The notes: a model not told the origin generated them from the sequence alone. A DNA stretch of 64,000 bases from Hesperophylax magnus (GCA_026573805.1 JAIUSX010000044.1:11860001-11924000), one strand, 5' to 3'. Numbered from the stretch's first letter, positions 45,001 to 57,042 are shown. Translations and numbers: made by a program.

Positions 45001-48000
45001 CCGGCACAATATAGAATTGTACGATATATATAAGGCCCCTAGCATCTCTGCACACATGAGACTCCTCAGGCTGAGATGGGCTGGGCATGTACAGAGAATG
45101 CCGGATACACGCGTCCCAAAAAGAATTCTGACTGGTCACCCAGGTGGAAAGAGAAAAGTGGGAAGACCCAGACTGAGGTGGGAAGATGAGGCAAGAGGGG
45201 ATGCAGCACAGCTTCTCCAGGTGACAAACTGGAAGTCAGCCGCTGAGGACAGGAGGAGTTGGAGGCGACTGTTGCAGGAGGCCAAAGCTCGATATGGGCT
45301 GTAGCACCATCGAAGAAGAAGAAGAAGGTCAATGCAATAAGGAACTTGAGTAAAAATATTATGACTTATAAAACATATGTTCATATAGAGAATATTAATT
45401 AATAGATCAAGAAATGCCTATTCTCAATATAAAAATTATATTTTATATAATTACTTCTAAAATTAATAAATCATCATTTAGAAATGATTAAAATCGTGAG
45501 ACTCTCAAACGCCCTGTGATTTATTTATTCTTGGCTAATTTATATAGCGCCGCTTTTGTGAGAGATCACCTCAGGGGCGCTTTACAGTTGATGCAGGTAT
45601 TACAAAAAATATAAATATTACAAAAAGAAGAAGCTAAGTTAAGTAAAATGAAGTACAGGAACAGGTGGCACGAAGATAGAAGATGGAGACTGCAGCAAGA
45701 ATCCTAGGTGGTGAAGAAACTGGACCAGCTGCTACAGCGAGAGAGTCCACCGCGTCCACCAACAGCGCCAGCACGAGGTTCGTCATCCGTTCAGGTATGT
45801 GTCTGCTGCTGATAAAGCGCTGACACAATATCCTCACATAGATACCAGACCTTGGCAGCACTGCTGTGACGTTCGATGAATATAGAAGATGGAGACTCCG
45901 CAGCAAGAATACTAGGTGGTGAAGAAACTGGACCAGCTGCTGCAGCGAGAGAGACTCCACTGCGTCCACCAACAGTGTCAGCACGAGGTTCGTCATGCGT
46001 TCAGGTATGTGTCTGCTGCTGACACAATATCCTCACATAGATAACAGACCTTGGCAGCACATAGATTTCATAAATGTCACCGTATTTTATTTTATTTGAG
46101 TATGAAAAGGTACCTCCCGTTAAGATATACGTCATTTCATTGTTGAAAATATTACTGTTGGATTTCGTCCTTCCAAGGGCGTAGGGACGAGGGGGTGCAG
46201 GAATTGCCAGATGATTCTCTTGTACGGGTCATCTTGTAAGGGCAATGGTCTTGGGCGATTCAGCGACCGAAACACGGACAGGCTATATGGCCCACAGATG
46301 TCTATAACGGTGCCGGTGAAGGCGAGAATGGTGGCGGCTGCGGGGATTGAAGTTTCGGAGGGGTAGGCGAGGGACACGGGAGGTTACTGAGACGGCCGAT
46401 GGGATATCCACATCTGGTAATTTGACAACATGCCGGACTTGGGCTCACTGACTCACTCACACAACTTACACACAATAAGGAAAATTTATGTATACTTTAA
46501 CGGCGGATTATATTAAATATCCCTATAAATTAGGGAAGGATAGCGAGACCGACGAAAAACACGTCAGGCTGTCCCGAGAGCCTGACCGTGATTGGTCGGC
46601 GGGTTCTGACAGCGCTTAAACCACTACCTCAAGGGTTGGCCAAGTTGCGCTGCGGGTCACTACTGCGGTTTACAAATTATTTCAAAAGAATTCATGTTTT
46701 TTGGAAATCTTGTAAAATATTTAAAATGGGTTATATTGTTTTCAAACCGACACGAATGGGATTGACATTACTTTTAACCAACAAAACCGAGGAACGTATG
46801 ACGTCATGTGCACCCTGTCAGATTTCCATCTTTTTTGACTTTGAAAATTTCAAACTGTAATAATTATTTTAACTATGAAGCTGACAATTGCAAAACAAAA
46901 TTATACTGGTATTTAAGTTAGAAGGTTACACTCGCAGCCAAATAAAAAAATTGACTGGAATTCCTTATTCAAATTACAGTTGCCGTCATCAATTTCATCA
47001 TGGCTATGGACGACGGTATTTGAACACAGGGATAGGCAGATGGGATAGACTGCCACACAACTATGGCTTGGTACACACATCTTGCTTCATTCAAATTCAT
47101 ACGTCATCTCATCTCTTGTATTATTCTGACTCTTCACATGGCCCGACTCAAATATATGATTTACTTGAATGGGTATGGAGCTTTGCAATGTTCATACTTA
47201 GACTTTACTGTGGAAAAATGCAAGCAACGCCATATTGTTTGTTCCATCTTATTTTTTCACTGAAAAAAAAGAGTGTTGAAACCAGGATGAGGCTTTAACA
47301 TGGTGGCAGTGAACATATTTCAAATGGCTTCAGAAAACAAGAAAGTACATTCCAGTTAACAGGTTGATTGCCAATAACGCGTTTGTGAGTGATAAGGGAA
47401 GCATGTTACTACTATTCATCATTATCTCGCCAGCAAACGTCGTGGGGAGTCATTCATGCATTGGCGAAATTTCGTTCCCAATGCCTATCACACACAAATG
47501 TATAATTTTTATTTTCCAGCTTTCCAACATATCTAAAATATTTTAAAAAGTGTTTTCTTGTCAAAGCGGCAGTCAACCTGTCACTGGAAACTGGAAATCA
47601 GGTGTGGTATTATTGGTATTAAGTTCGGTTAGGCTAGGCTACATTAGGTTATAATTGTTATTTTGCCTCCATCGAAAGAATCTTTTGCTTAAATTTTATG
47701 TTGTGTATCACTCTCGCCATTAAGCCATTTCAAGCAATGTTTCGATTCCACAGACACCACTTTGATAATTGACACACCATTACAATGTTTAAGATTTTAT
47801 AATTTGTCATCTTAAGGCGAAGAACTACGAAGTAATGTGAAATCATGTGTTTTTGGTTTCAAAATTTGATCACTTAGAAATACTTTAGATGTCTTAATTA
47901 AATATTGAGAGTAGCACACAACTTGGCCTTTGAAATAATCGAGCTCTTTTCTGATAAGTATTTTTATAAGCCCAGAAAAAATAAAAACTGTTTAAAGTTC

Positions 48001-51000
48001 AAAATTTCCTGCTTATGAACCCCTTTTCGGTTATGGTTTTATATATTTTTATACGAGCTATTTAACTGTGGCAAATTAAGTTCTTTGGAAAGTGATTGTA
48101 AAACATTTAAATATTTGTGCTTGAACTTCACAAAATAATATAAAACACACTCTGGGGCAATAGCTGGTGTTAAGCAGGGATTTAAGCCGTATCGCCATCT
48201 ACATAAGGAGTGGTATTTTTAGTGGCACAATCCACAAATATTACGCGACGTGGTGCATCGCCATAAATAAGATAGAGCATTTTACAGTGAAGAAACTCAA
48301 AACCAAGAAAATAACACAACATTAAGCAGTATATAATTATATTTAAAAAAAATGTTAGTTTTAGAATCACCGTTAGAATGCTGTGTCTTTGCTCCTCGTT
48401 GTTTATGTTCTCCTGGAGTTCGATAATATTGATGCTTTGTTCAGCCGCCTGTGCCTCCAGGTCATTCCTGCAGGCAATGATGCTATCAGTGCTTGTTACA
48501 GATTCGGTACAGCTAGCTTGCAAGATTTCCATTGGTGTGGCTTCCTCTGAAATAAAATATATATTGAACTTCTAAGTAGTTTTGTGAACCATAGACCTCA
48601 CTTCCCAAAAAGTGTTTTTTAAATTTTCTCAATTTCATAAATTCCTCTGAAATCATAAGATTTGTAAAGGTTCTGTACTTTTGTACTTAAATACCTACAT
48701 TCTTAATTGTAAACCATGTTTTACATTTTATGTTAAAAAATATTTCAAATAAGGAATTAAAAATTCTGTCCATAGAAATGTCACATCCCAATGACAATTC
48801 TTTTTCAAACTTTCAGGCAGGTAGGTACCATAATAAGCGTTGGAAGTGCGGTGAACTCATCGCTCAGGGAGTGGAAACACGACCTGCAATAGCCATCCCA
48901 AGCTAAGGTGTGAGCTACCATGCTCAGGCTGAATGACCAGGGGAACAGCATCACAAAACGGTGCCTCCGAGAAACAGGGTCGCATCTCGGAGTATTTAGA
49001 CCTTACCCCAGCACTCGCGGCTCTGCTGGAGCAGACCTTCTATTTCCCTAGATACCCGTGGGACGAAAATTGGACAATTCGAAAACTCCCTCTTCACTCG
49101 TGGGGCCTCCGGGGAACCAAGGAGGAGTGGACTCCTCCGTCGCGGGGCCAAGGCGGAGTGGAGAGGAGAGACGAAGTCCTTTTCCATTGTGGGGCCTTTA
49201 GGGAACCAAGGAGGAGTGGAGAGGAGAGACGAAGTCCTCTTGCCTCGTGTGGCCTCTAGGGAACCGAGGAGTGGAGAGGAGAGACAAAGTCCTTTTCCCT
49301 CGTGGGGCTTCAGGGGAGTGGAGAGGAGAGATGAGGCTCTCTTCCCTTGTGAGGCCTTCAGGGAACCAAGGGGGATTGGAGAGGAGAGATGATACCTGGG
49401 AAGACACATTGTGGAACCAGAAGACATAGCCACATATACAATGACAACCCTGGTGAACTTTATAAAAAGGACGGGTGACTGTTAAAGGAATGAGGTAAAA
49501 TGGGAGATAGCACAATTAGCCTATGTCCTAAGTGCTCACGGGAACTATATGTAAACCGTCTCCGCTCTTATGAATAAATGAATAAATAATAATAGGCACC
49601 ATAAAATTGATAATTCCGATTTGATAGCTCGTAGACAGATCCACACTCATGCGAACTCTGGTGGGATAAAAAGACAGTATCCAACACAGCCACCATCTTG
49701 AACCAGAAACGGAACGTAACAAACAAATTTACATTCAGACGAAATCCCAATCAGTTGAGTTAAAACAAGATTTTGCAACACTCAGTCAACAAACACAGTA
49801 GAATGTCACCAAGTCTGATCATGAGAATGAATGGAATATTAGAAAATATATATAAAGTTTTTTAATATTCGATTTTGATCTCAGAACTACTTTATAGTAG
49901 CATCACCGTCATTATAATTTTCCTCCGAAAGAAATTTCCTGCTGAAATAGATGGTTTAAAATAACTTCTCCACGCACCTTTTTATGTCTAAAACTACAAA
50001 ATAGAAAATAATGTATGCTTACCCTTCCCCTTATCAATAGACAAAGCCTTAAGTTTTTCTATTTTTTTTAAGTAGGTTCCATAGTCAGATTCTTCATTGT
50101 CAACTGATATTTCTGCCTTGATTTGTTTCCATTTATTTTCCGCAATTAATTTGTGAACGTCCTGAAACAATAATGGTAGGAACACACTGGGTCAACGTAC
50201 GGTACGTAAACGATAGCGAAAACGTAAACACACTTGTCTCACGCAACATAATCTTATCACGGTTATAAGATTGACGTCACAGCGCCTCTGGGATCATCTG
50301 ACCACTGCCTAGTGACGACATCAATCCCCGTTAGCCTCAGACCAACCAATGAGAGGCTGAGGAGAAAAGTGTGGCACTATAAGTCAGCAGATTGGTTCGG
50401 TATGCGGGCCCATTTCAACGCTTTTCCGTGGTCAGTTGTTTGTTTTCGGACTTCGGACCCTTCAAGATGTGCCCAGGAGATTGGTGAAGTCATCAAATCG
50501 GCGATGGATGGCTTCATACAATCGACTACTAAAGAAACTGGTGTAGGCTCAAAGCCGTGGTTCAGTGGACAATGCTCCGAAGCAGTTCGACGAAAAAACG
50601 CGGCTTACCGAGCCTACAACACATCTCGAACGCCCGAAAGCAGATCAGCATACAACAAATCGGCAAAGGAATGCAAGAGAATCATTAATAGGTCAAAATT
50701 CGAACACGACCTGCAGATCAGCAAAAAGCTGGCTGCCTGCCCGCATGGCAGCAGAGCATTCTGGTCACTTGCGGGCTCAATAGGTCGGAATTTTTGCAAA
50801 CCCAGTTTGCCACCTCTTACCAGACCTGACGGCTCACTAGCAAACACCGCCACCGAAAAGGCTAACCTATTAGGGAAAATGTTTGCGGAAAACTCGACCC
50901 TCGACGACGGAGGTGCTGTTCCGCCGTCGGTTCCTCACTGCGGCTTCTATATGAAAAAGCTGAGGATCCGGCATCGGGATGTACTCCACGTCATACGGGG

Positions 51001-53740
51001 GCTCGATGTTAACAAAGCTAGTGGACCTGATGGAATACCTGCCCTGGTATTGCAGAGGTGTGCTGCGGAAATAGTTCCAGTTTTGACAAAGCTCTTCAAA
51101 ATGTCCCTGAAGTGTGGCACTGTGCCCTCTGATTGGAAAAAAGCGGTCATTCACCCTATTCCCAAGAAAGGTGACAGCTCCAACCCGGCCAACTACCGCC
51201 CCATAGCGATCACATCAGTTCTGTCCAAAGTGATGGAACGTGTGATCAACGACAAACTGCTCACATACCTCGAGAAGAACAAAATTATCAACGACCGTCA
51301 ATACGGATTCCGGCGGAACCGCTCATGCGGTGATCTTCTCGCGTATGTGACGCATGTTTGGGGGCGGTGCCTGGAACGTCACGGTGAGACCCAAACGGTC
51401 GCACTAGACATATCCAAGGCCTTTGACCGGGTCTGGCACCGAGGACTTGTCAACAAATTGCATTCTTACGGACTTCCCGCATCCCTGTGTACGTGGATTG
51501 CTGACTTTTTAAGGGATAGGTCGATTCAGGCGGTTGCTGACGGTTTCACCTCTTCCTCGCACTCCATAAATGCTGGCGTCCCACAGGGATCGGTTCTGTC
51601 TCCGACTTTGTTTTTGTTGCACATCAATGACCTTTTGACATGTGCGCCGATTCATTGTTACGCGGATGACAGTACAGTTCATGATTGCTTTTTGTTTGAC
51701 AAGCCCCCAAAGGGCACACAAACTCCAACGGCTCGGAGGGCTTTGAAGCAGAGAATGGACGGTTATCTCGAGAGTATTTCCTCCTGGGGTAAAAATAATC
51801 TCGTCGAATTTAATGTTTCAAAGACCCAATCCTGTCTGATTACGTCTAAAAGGGATCCAAATGATAATCTAGTCTCCTTCTTCCGAACAGGCCTTCCATT
51901 GATATGCTTGGTATAACTATAAGTGACCAGCTCAGGTACGGGGGCTCCATCGAAGCCAGAGTAAAGTTGGCCTCTCAGAAGCTGGGCGTACTGTACAGGG
52001 TCCGCAGATACTTTAATAATACACAACTGCTGACCCTGTACAAATCGCAAGTGCACCCTACTGTCGAATTTGGCAGCCATCTCTGGTCCGGAGCCCCTAA
52101 ATACCTGAAAAAAACCCTAGACTCTGTGCAAAAACGGGCGGTCCGTTTGATAGATTCCCCAATCTTAACAAACAGACTGCAATCTTTAGAGCACAGGCGT
52201 CAGGTAGGTATGCTGTCCTTGTTCTATCGGTATTACAATGGAAGATGCTCTGAGGAACTAGCGTCATTGATCCCTTCGGCACCGGTGCGTAGTCGGGATA
52301 AACGCCAAACGCGTGCCCAACATTTGCACACAGTTGACACTTGTCACATGAGAACGGGTCGCTTCTACGATTCGTTCTTAAGTTCAACAGCTCGGCTGTG
52401 GAACGAACTGCCGGCCTCTGTGTTTCCTCCCTCCTACAACATGGGACTCTTCAAGACCCATGTTCACTCCTTCCTCTCCACAAAAAGACCCTCCACACAG
52501 CATCCCCAAAGATGACATAGGCCCTGAGGGAAATTATTTTCTTCAGGGCCTCCTGTGTGGAGTTAATTAAAAAAAAAAAACATTGCGGGTGACAAGTGTG
52601 TTTCTAAAGCATCTATTTCCATAGAAAATGTATGGATTGTAATTAGTCCAGATATCATAATGCGTTGCTAATGTAGCTTACGTCGACCCAGTATGATCCT
52701 ACCTCTATTCTCTTTACTATTCCATTCGAATTACGCAAGGAAAATAAAGATTCTCACAGCGAGTTGGATAATGTCATTTGACTTTTGGGTTAATGAGCCA
52801 TGTTGCATTTCCTACTCGAGTCAACATTTTACTATTTTAGGACAACCCTGCAATGACCATCGTAAGGATGTATGGAGTTTAGAAAAGTTAAGTTAATCTA
52901 AAACTTTGGCTCATGTAGGAGGAAGGGAAACATAAAAATGGATAATAATGTTTATAAGGTTACTGATTATATTTTGTGGTTAACTTTTAAAATTATAAAA
53001 CTCACGTAAGATGTTGATTTCATAATATTTTTATTGGTTCGAATATGTATTCCTTAATCTGTGTTACAGCATTGCTAAACTCTATATATTTTAAAGGTAT
53101 TATTTATTTAAGAATTTCACCTGTAACTTTGTCTTGCAGTCTCCGATAGATTTAATAGTATCTGCAATTTTTTCATTCTGAATTTGCTGAATGTTGCTTA
53201 GGGGTTTTATTTTAGCTTTCCACATATCAATTTTCTCTTGAACTAAAATAAATTACAAAGCTATTAAAATTTACTTAGTAAAATCTAGGATAAAGAAAAA
53301 ATGGTAAACATGTCGAATTCCGCTGCATCCAAAGGCTCTTTAAAAAAACTAATGTAGGCAACTATAGTCAGTAAGTAAACATCCACAAAATAGGTTTTTA
53401 GGGGTTATTTTGGGTTATTTTAATACTTTGTGCTTATTCCTTAACCTTCAAACTTAACTTTAAAAAAATGTTACTTTAATGCATCTTTTACCATCTCCCA
53501 CCACATAAATAGTTATTTCTTGTAGTAAAAGATGAAACCAAGTGCTATTTATTTATTTTTTGTACTAAGCGTGCAGCGGACTTAGACAAGATTAATGAAA
53601 AAATAATTTAATAAAAAATATGTTCACTAGAAAACAAAGTTTAATGTTATTGAAATACGCTTTGAATTTTCTTCGTCCCTGAGGGCTATTGCTTCTTCTA
53701 ACTCTTCTTTTTGGGTTTTGAAATCTTTCTTGTCATTCAT
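42041..53740 (-). CDS. Small coiled-coil protein of unknown function, 210 aa, five exons
   Basis: Exons are 53740-53659, 53242-53121, 50161-50023, 48546-48371 and 42154-42041. All junctions are GT-AG and the phases agree (633 nt with stop). The product starts MNDKKDFKTQKEELEEAIAL and ends KRREHMVIK. It is highly charged, with heptad-like runs in residues about 5-45 (EELEEAIALRDEENSKLQEKI), 55-115 (NEKIADTIKSIGDCKTKLQ ... YLKKIEKLKALSIDKGKG) and 150-205 (AEQSINIIELQENINNEEQ ... LLKLRKELQQSEAKRKDVM). There is no signal peptide, membrane segment or catalytic motif. The layout resembles short kinetochore, centrosome or cilium-associated coiled-coil proteins, but I do not recognise the family. The introns hold two LINEs and several MITEs. 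The donor of exon 1 (AAGC/GTATTT) is the weakest junction. Confidence 0.7.
42400..45325 (+). mobile_element. 5'-truncated non-LTR retrotransposon (RTE-like endonuclease and reverse transcriptase)
   Basis: A perfect 13-bp target duplication AGGTCAATGCAAT lies at 42387-42399 and 45326-45338. The element starts inside the apurinic-type endonuclease (MAVQETRWIGS). Endonuclease motifs GDFNAKIG and HNQIDHVLIERR ... DSDHYMV lie in the frame 42645-43889. Reverse transcriptase motifs (PIHKKGDK, RGISLL, AGFRTGRSTADQ, FIDFKQAYDS, GLKQGESLAP, GYADDINIV) lie in the frame 43862-45304, followed by the LRWAGHVQRM ... GRPRLRW C-terminal block. The 3' end is a short (GAA)n tail. Lesions are a 5' truncation, about 55 bp of T-rich insertion near 42570-42625 and a one-base frameshift near 43825. 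It is sense-opposed to the coiled-coil gene, in its last intron. Confidence 0.9.
45670..46065. repeat. Two tandem copies of a 206-bp unit
   Basis: AGAAGATGGAGACT starts at 45678 and 45884. Each copy runs through GGTGGTGAAGAAACTGGACC, CACGAGGTTCGTCAT and TCAGGTATGTGTCTGCTGCT to ACCTTGGCAGCAC. A minus-strand frame covers both units, but it looks like a repeat translation. The identity of the unit is unknown. Confidence 0.85.
46080..46680. other. GC-richer unidentified repeat-like sequence
   Basis: A stretch with many CpGs and a short hairpin around 46563-46590 (GTCAGGCTGTCCCGAGAGCC). It differs in composition from the flanking AT-rich intron and may be an LTR or LINE remnant, but no diagnostic motif was seen. 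Confidence 0.25.
46690..48360. other. Intron 4 of the coiled-coil gene, unannotated
   Basis: No recognised gene. A family R fragment (AAGCCATTTCAAGCAATGTT) lies at 47724-47756. Confidence 0.35.
48810..49600 (+). repeat. LINE-like 3' unit with a G-rich tandem array
   Basis: Non-coding sequence around 48840-48980, then about six diverged units of 45-60 bp at 49099-49395 (GTGGGGCCTTTAGGGAACCA, GGAGGAGTGGAGAGGAGAGA, CGAAGTCCTTTTCC). A unique part follows, ending at an AATAAATGAATAAATAATAA tail near 49572-49595. The tail suggests a retroposed 3' end. It is in intron 3 of the coiled-coil gene. No reverse transcriptase was seen. Confidence 0.5.
50175..52703. mobile_element. MITE with GGTAGGA termini, split by a LINE
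   Basis: The left arm GGTAGGAACACACTGGGTC ... AAACACACTTGTC (50175-50245) and the right arm (52581-52703, ending GACCCAGTATGATCCTACC) are inverted copies. The intervening sequence is a LINE with its own A tail, so the MITE alone would be about 200 bp. It starts 13 bp into intron 2 of the coiled-coil gene, just upstream of exon 3. Confidence 0.6.
50262..52580 (+). mobile_element. 5'-truncated jockey/CR1-like LINE, nearly intact reverse transcriptase
   Basis: The copy starts in the last part of the endonuclease (GSSDHCLVTTSIPVS). Reverse transcriptase motifs follow in order: KASGPDGIPALVL, HPIPKKGD, NYRPIAITSVLSKVMERV, QYGFRRNRSCGDLLA, VALDISKAFDRVWH, GVPQGSVLSPTLFLLHIND and CYADDSTVH, in the frame 50312-51916. 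A one-base frameshift near 51893 moves into the frame 51904-52515 (LGITISDQLRY ... ARLWNELPASVFP). It ends with an A-run at 52569-52580. It is inserted in a MITE and opposed to the coiled-coil gene. High codon integrity suggests a young copy. Confidence 0.9.
53310..53590. mobile_element. MITE in intron 1 of the coiled-coil gene
   Basis: The start TGTCGAATTCCGCTGCA pairs with the end TGCAGCGGACTTAGACA. Interior blocks (AAAATAGGTTTTTAG, TGCATCTTTTACCATCTCCC, AAATAGTTATTT) recur in the same order at 56811-57042. It occupies about two thirds of the 416-bp intron. Confidence 0.6.
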
Positions 53741-54637
53741 TTTTATACACCTATATATCGATTGAACAACACTTCTGGATTCAAGTTGAGATAAAAAACT
53801 TCATTGATTTTGCAACTATTTAAGTCAAAATCGTGAATAAACCACTCAAAATGATCAAAATCACAAATATGTCAAAATCATGTCAAAATGTTGCTGGTTT
53901 CCCGCGCATTGCAATTTTATTGCCAGATGTTAAAATGTTGACAACTATTAAATTTCTTATTAATTTGACTGTTAATAACGGGGCAGCTTGTTTCATATGC
54001 ATTCATTTTTGGTGAATATTTGGCGTTAAAACATTTATATACATCTTGGCACGATTTGCAGTCGCAAGTCGCAAGGATACAGAAAATCTGTGAATTTAAA
54101 TTTTTTTCATTTATTCCATGGACCTAAAAAGCCTCGGACAAAGCATTAGAGCGATTTTGTTTGTATGGCATTGAAGCCAAATCTAGGGTGAGGAGAAATT
54201 ACCTGGAACTTTCTTGAACGACAAACTTTTGAATGATTTGTATTATGCATAATTTTATATTATTTTATTTGGTTTTACGCCCAGCCGGGCTTTTACATTG
54301 ATTTTAAGAACAAAATATACCTTGTGAGCTATTGGAAATTATACACAAAGTTAATTAATTTTATTTTTGTGTTAGTGCAGTTATAACAGCTTATGGTTTT
54401 TTGGGAATATTTGGCGAGACAAGGAATGGGATGTCATTCATACATCATGCATTTTTCATACATCTTCCTCGTCTCCCCGCGACTTCAAATTGTTCTCGAA
54501 TAGCTCGGTCCAGAGCTTTTTGGGTCCATGGTTTATTCGCTAGGACTTCTTTTGGCTGCATCTAAGGCCTATAAAGATGAATGTGTCAAGCTGAAGGTAA
54601 CCTTCGTTTTGCTATTCGTTTTCTTAAATATATTACG

Positions 54638-54669
<32 letters not shown>

Positions 54670-55790
54670 CTTAACCCCACACAGGAGGCCCTGAGGTAAA
54701 TAATTAACCTCGTGACCTATTTCATCTTTTGGAGTGCTGTGTGGAGGGTCTTTTTTAAGGAGAGGAAGTTATGGGAATGTAAACGGTATGAGAATTTGGT
54801 AGGAATCTAGGGATCAGTGTGTCCAGATCAACCTCTCTCGATCTGGCACGCCACGCAGCTGGTGGGCAGGTGCATCCTGAACACATCTCACCTGATGAAC
54901 TCGGGTACCCCTGCTAAATCAACAAACGTAGCGAACCACTTGGGATGACCTATGGCAGAGGTGTTGGTTATCTAATAAATGGGCGGCAGTACCCAAACCC
55001 GCCTCTCCAATTTTTTTAATTTTTATATATTTTTAATATGCCTTCGATACCTCCGATGCCTTTAACAGATATCATAACATACCTTCAATAAACATTATTT
55101 AAACTGTCATGTTTATAATTCTTGAAAAAAATATGAATTTTTGTGAAAGCATGTTAACTATCTATTTTGGAAATGAAAAATATTTATGCCCTTGTTATTA
55201 AAAAAATATGTATGGACGAGGTCGGTGGTCATGTATTTTATGATTGAGATACGAATAATATCCCCGCATTAGGTGATTGCATATTATGGTATTCAACATA
55301 AATCATATATTATGATATTCAACAGAAATCTTCTCTTGAGGCGGGTTACTTACTTGTTTGTAAATATTATTAACGCCCGGATTTCCGGCAACTTAAAAGA
55401 ATCCTCGTTTTTATGTAGAAATACGTAGTTTTAAGACGCCGAATTGCGCCATCTAAAAAAGGTTTTTTAATCAAAAAATAAAAAAAAACACTCATTTTCA
55501 ATGACGCAAAATATTTCACAAAAAATAGTCATAAATTACTAAAAAATGGGTATTTTTGCCATTACATACCTATTCGATGCAGTCACTTATATAATCTTGT
55601 GTTTTTAAGTCAATAAAAATTAAAATGAATTGAATATTATTTAATAATATACATCGTATCGCTGAGTACTGAAAATCAAACATTCAAGAGATACGAAAAA
55701 CATTTTACTACAAAGTCTTACTTAAAAACTATCCTGGTTAAATATATGTTTATAATAAATTTACAATATAACGCCCTAGAATAATATCGC
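53741..55790. other. Upstream flank of the coiled-coil gene, largely featureless
   Basis: The putative promoter is AT-rich without a recognised core element. A (TA)n run lies at 54642-54658 and a LINE 3' fragment follows. No host gene was recognised. Confidence 0.35.
54659..54790 (-). mobile_element. 3' fragment of the 50262-52580 LINE family
   Basis: The reverse complement reads ...CTTCCTCTCC, then GACCCTCCACACAGC, then TCAGGGCCTCCTGTGTGGGG and an A-run. This matches the 3' end at 52470-52580 in the same order. It is a 5'-truncated or decayed copy on the opposite strand. Confidence 0.7.
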
Positions 55791-55799
55791 GGTCGATTA

Positions 55800-56115
55800 T
55801 CTAGAAAGAAGGGTGCGTACTTACATGTCATTAAATATTAACGATTTTTACACGAATTTGACGTTGGACAACACTGAACAAACGAATCCAAGCAAATCCA
55901 AGCGTTTCTCGCGGTTTACCGGGCTTGCATTTATAACTCGCCATTTTTTTCGTGTGGGCTTTAAATTGTGGTGGGAGATTTGCCGGTTTGAAACTTCGAT
56001 TGATTTACAGGTAAGCGACATTAATTTATAAAACAACGGCTTGTTTTTCGCATTTCCACACGTTTTGACTGGCGCGGCAAAACGGCGTCTTCCTCGCTTC
56101 GGTGATAACATTCCC
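55800..56115. promoter_or_regulatory. CpG-richer block with splice-donor-like sites facing both ways
   Basis: It has higher CpG content than its flanks. ACAG/GTAAGC on the plus strand at 56007-56014 and ACAT/GTAAGT on the minus strand at 55826-55819 could be donors of 5' untranslated exons. No coding exon was identified and no gene body lies to the right within the window. It is a tentative promoter or first exon of a gene extending past the window. Confidence 0.25.
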
Positions 56116-56810
56116 ATCGATTTTGTCAAATAAAATGCTTCGGCGATATTTTTTTACCAGCCAATTAATACTTTATTTTCATTCGTTATTTTTGTCATAC
56201 TCCCGAGTGATAGCTTTAATAAATTGTGTAATTTTCTGAGATGATTTATAACAAAAAAATAAAATTATCACGGCTTCTAACCACGCATATCGGAAGTATT
56301 ATTTTAAAACACAAGATCGTTTAAATTCTGAATAGAATGATGTATGTAATGTAAGATTACGTAGTCTGCTTTGCTCAATTTATCGGTGTATACTTACTGT
56401 TGATCGAGAGATTGCTTACAAAATGTCACTTATCATTGACATTTCGTTAATGTATCACGCATTATGACATACATGGTTGTATAAGTATTAGGTGCCTGGT
56501 ACCCTCATTCAACTACTCGCCACAATTTTTTGGGAGGGCTAAAATATTGCTTGTCAAACTAAAATTATTTTACTCACTGTGTGTATGTAAGCTTTTTCAT
56601 TATTCATCCTTAATAACCTTGGCTGTCAATTATTATTACGATTTTACCTCACCAGTTAAACCATGTTTTTTTAATGAAAATTCCAATGCATATTATGCCT
56701 GATAATTTTGCAATTTAATTTTGTATTTGGGAAATACGTCGAATTCATCTAAAAAAAAACTTGATTTCAACTTGAATATCTAATGGGAGACAATTATTTA
56801 AGTCGGGGGT

Positions 56811-57042
56811 TTAAGTAAACATGCACAAAATAGGTTTTTAGAATGTTAGTTTGGGTTTTTTAAAAATATTGTATGCGTATTTCCTAACCTTTAAACTCAA
56901 TTTTGATCTAGAAAAAATTAATCTGCATCTTTTACCATCTCCCACGACAGAAATAGTTATTTATTGTAGTAATTATCTCGAAACCAATTGTTATTTATAT
57001 TTTTTTGCTTATTTAAATAAGCAGCGGAATTCGACAAGTTTG
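56811..57042. repeat. Second copy of the 53310-53590 MITE, partial
   Basis: Shares TAAACATGCACAAAATAGGT, TGCATCTTTTACCATCTCCC and GCAGCGGAATTCGACAAG, in order, with the copy in the coiled-coil gene. The left terminus is decayed. Confidence 0.55.

Noticed and set aside
45634..45996. 120-codon minus-strand frame
   Set aside because: It spans the two 206-bp repeat copies, has no known similarity and is probably not coding.
48933..49515. Overlapping frames on both strands over the G-rich array
   Set aside because: Low-complexity repeat translations (Gly/Arg/Glu-rich or Pro/Ser-rich) that arise from the tandem units.
54890..54930. Second hammerhead candidate (CCTGATGAACTC)
   Set aside because: The CTGATGA word is present but no GAAA box or stem II partner follows.
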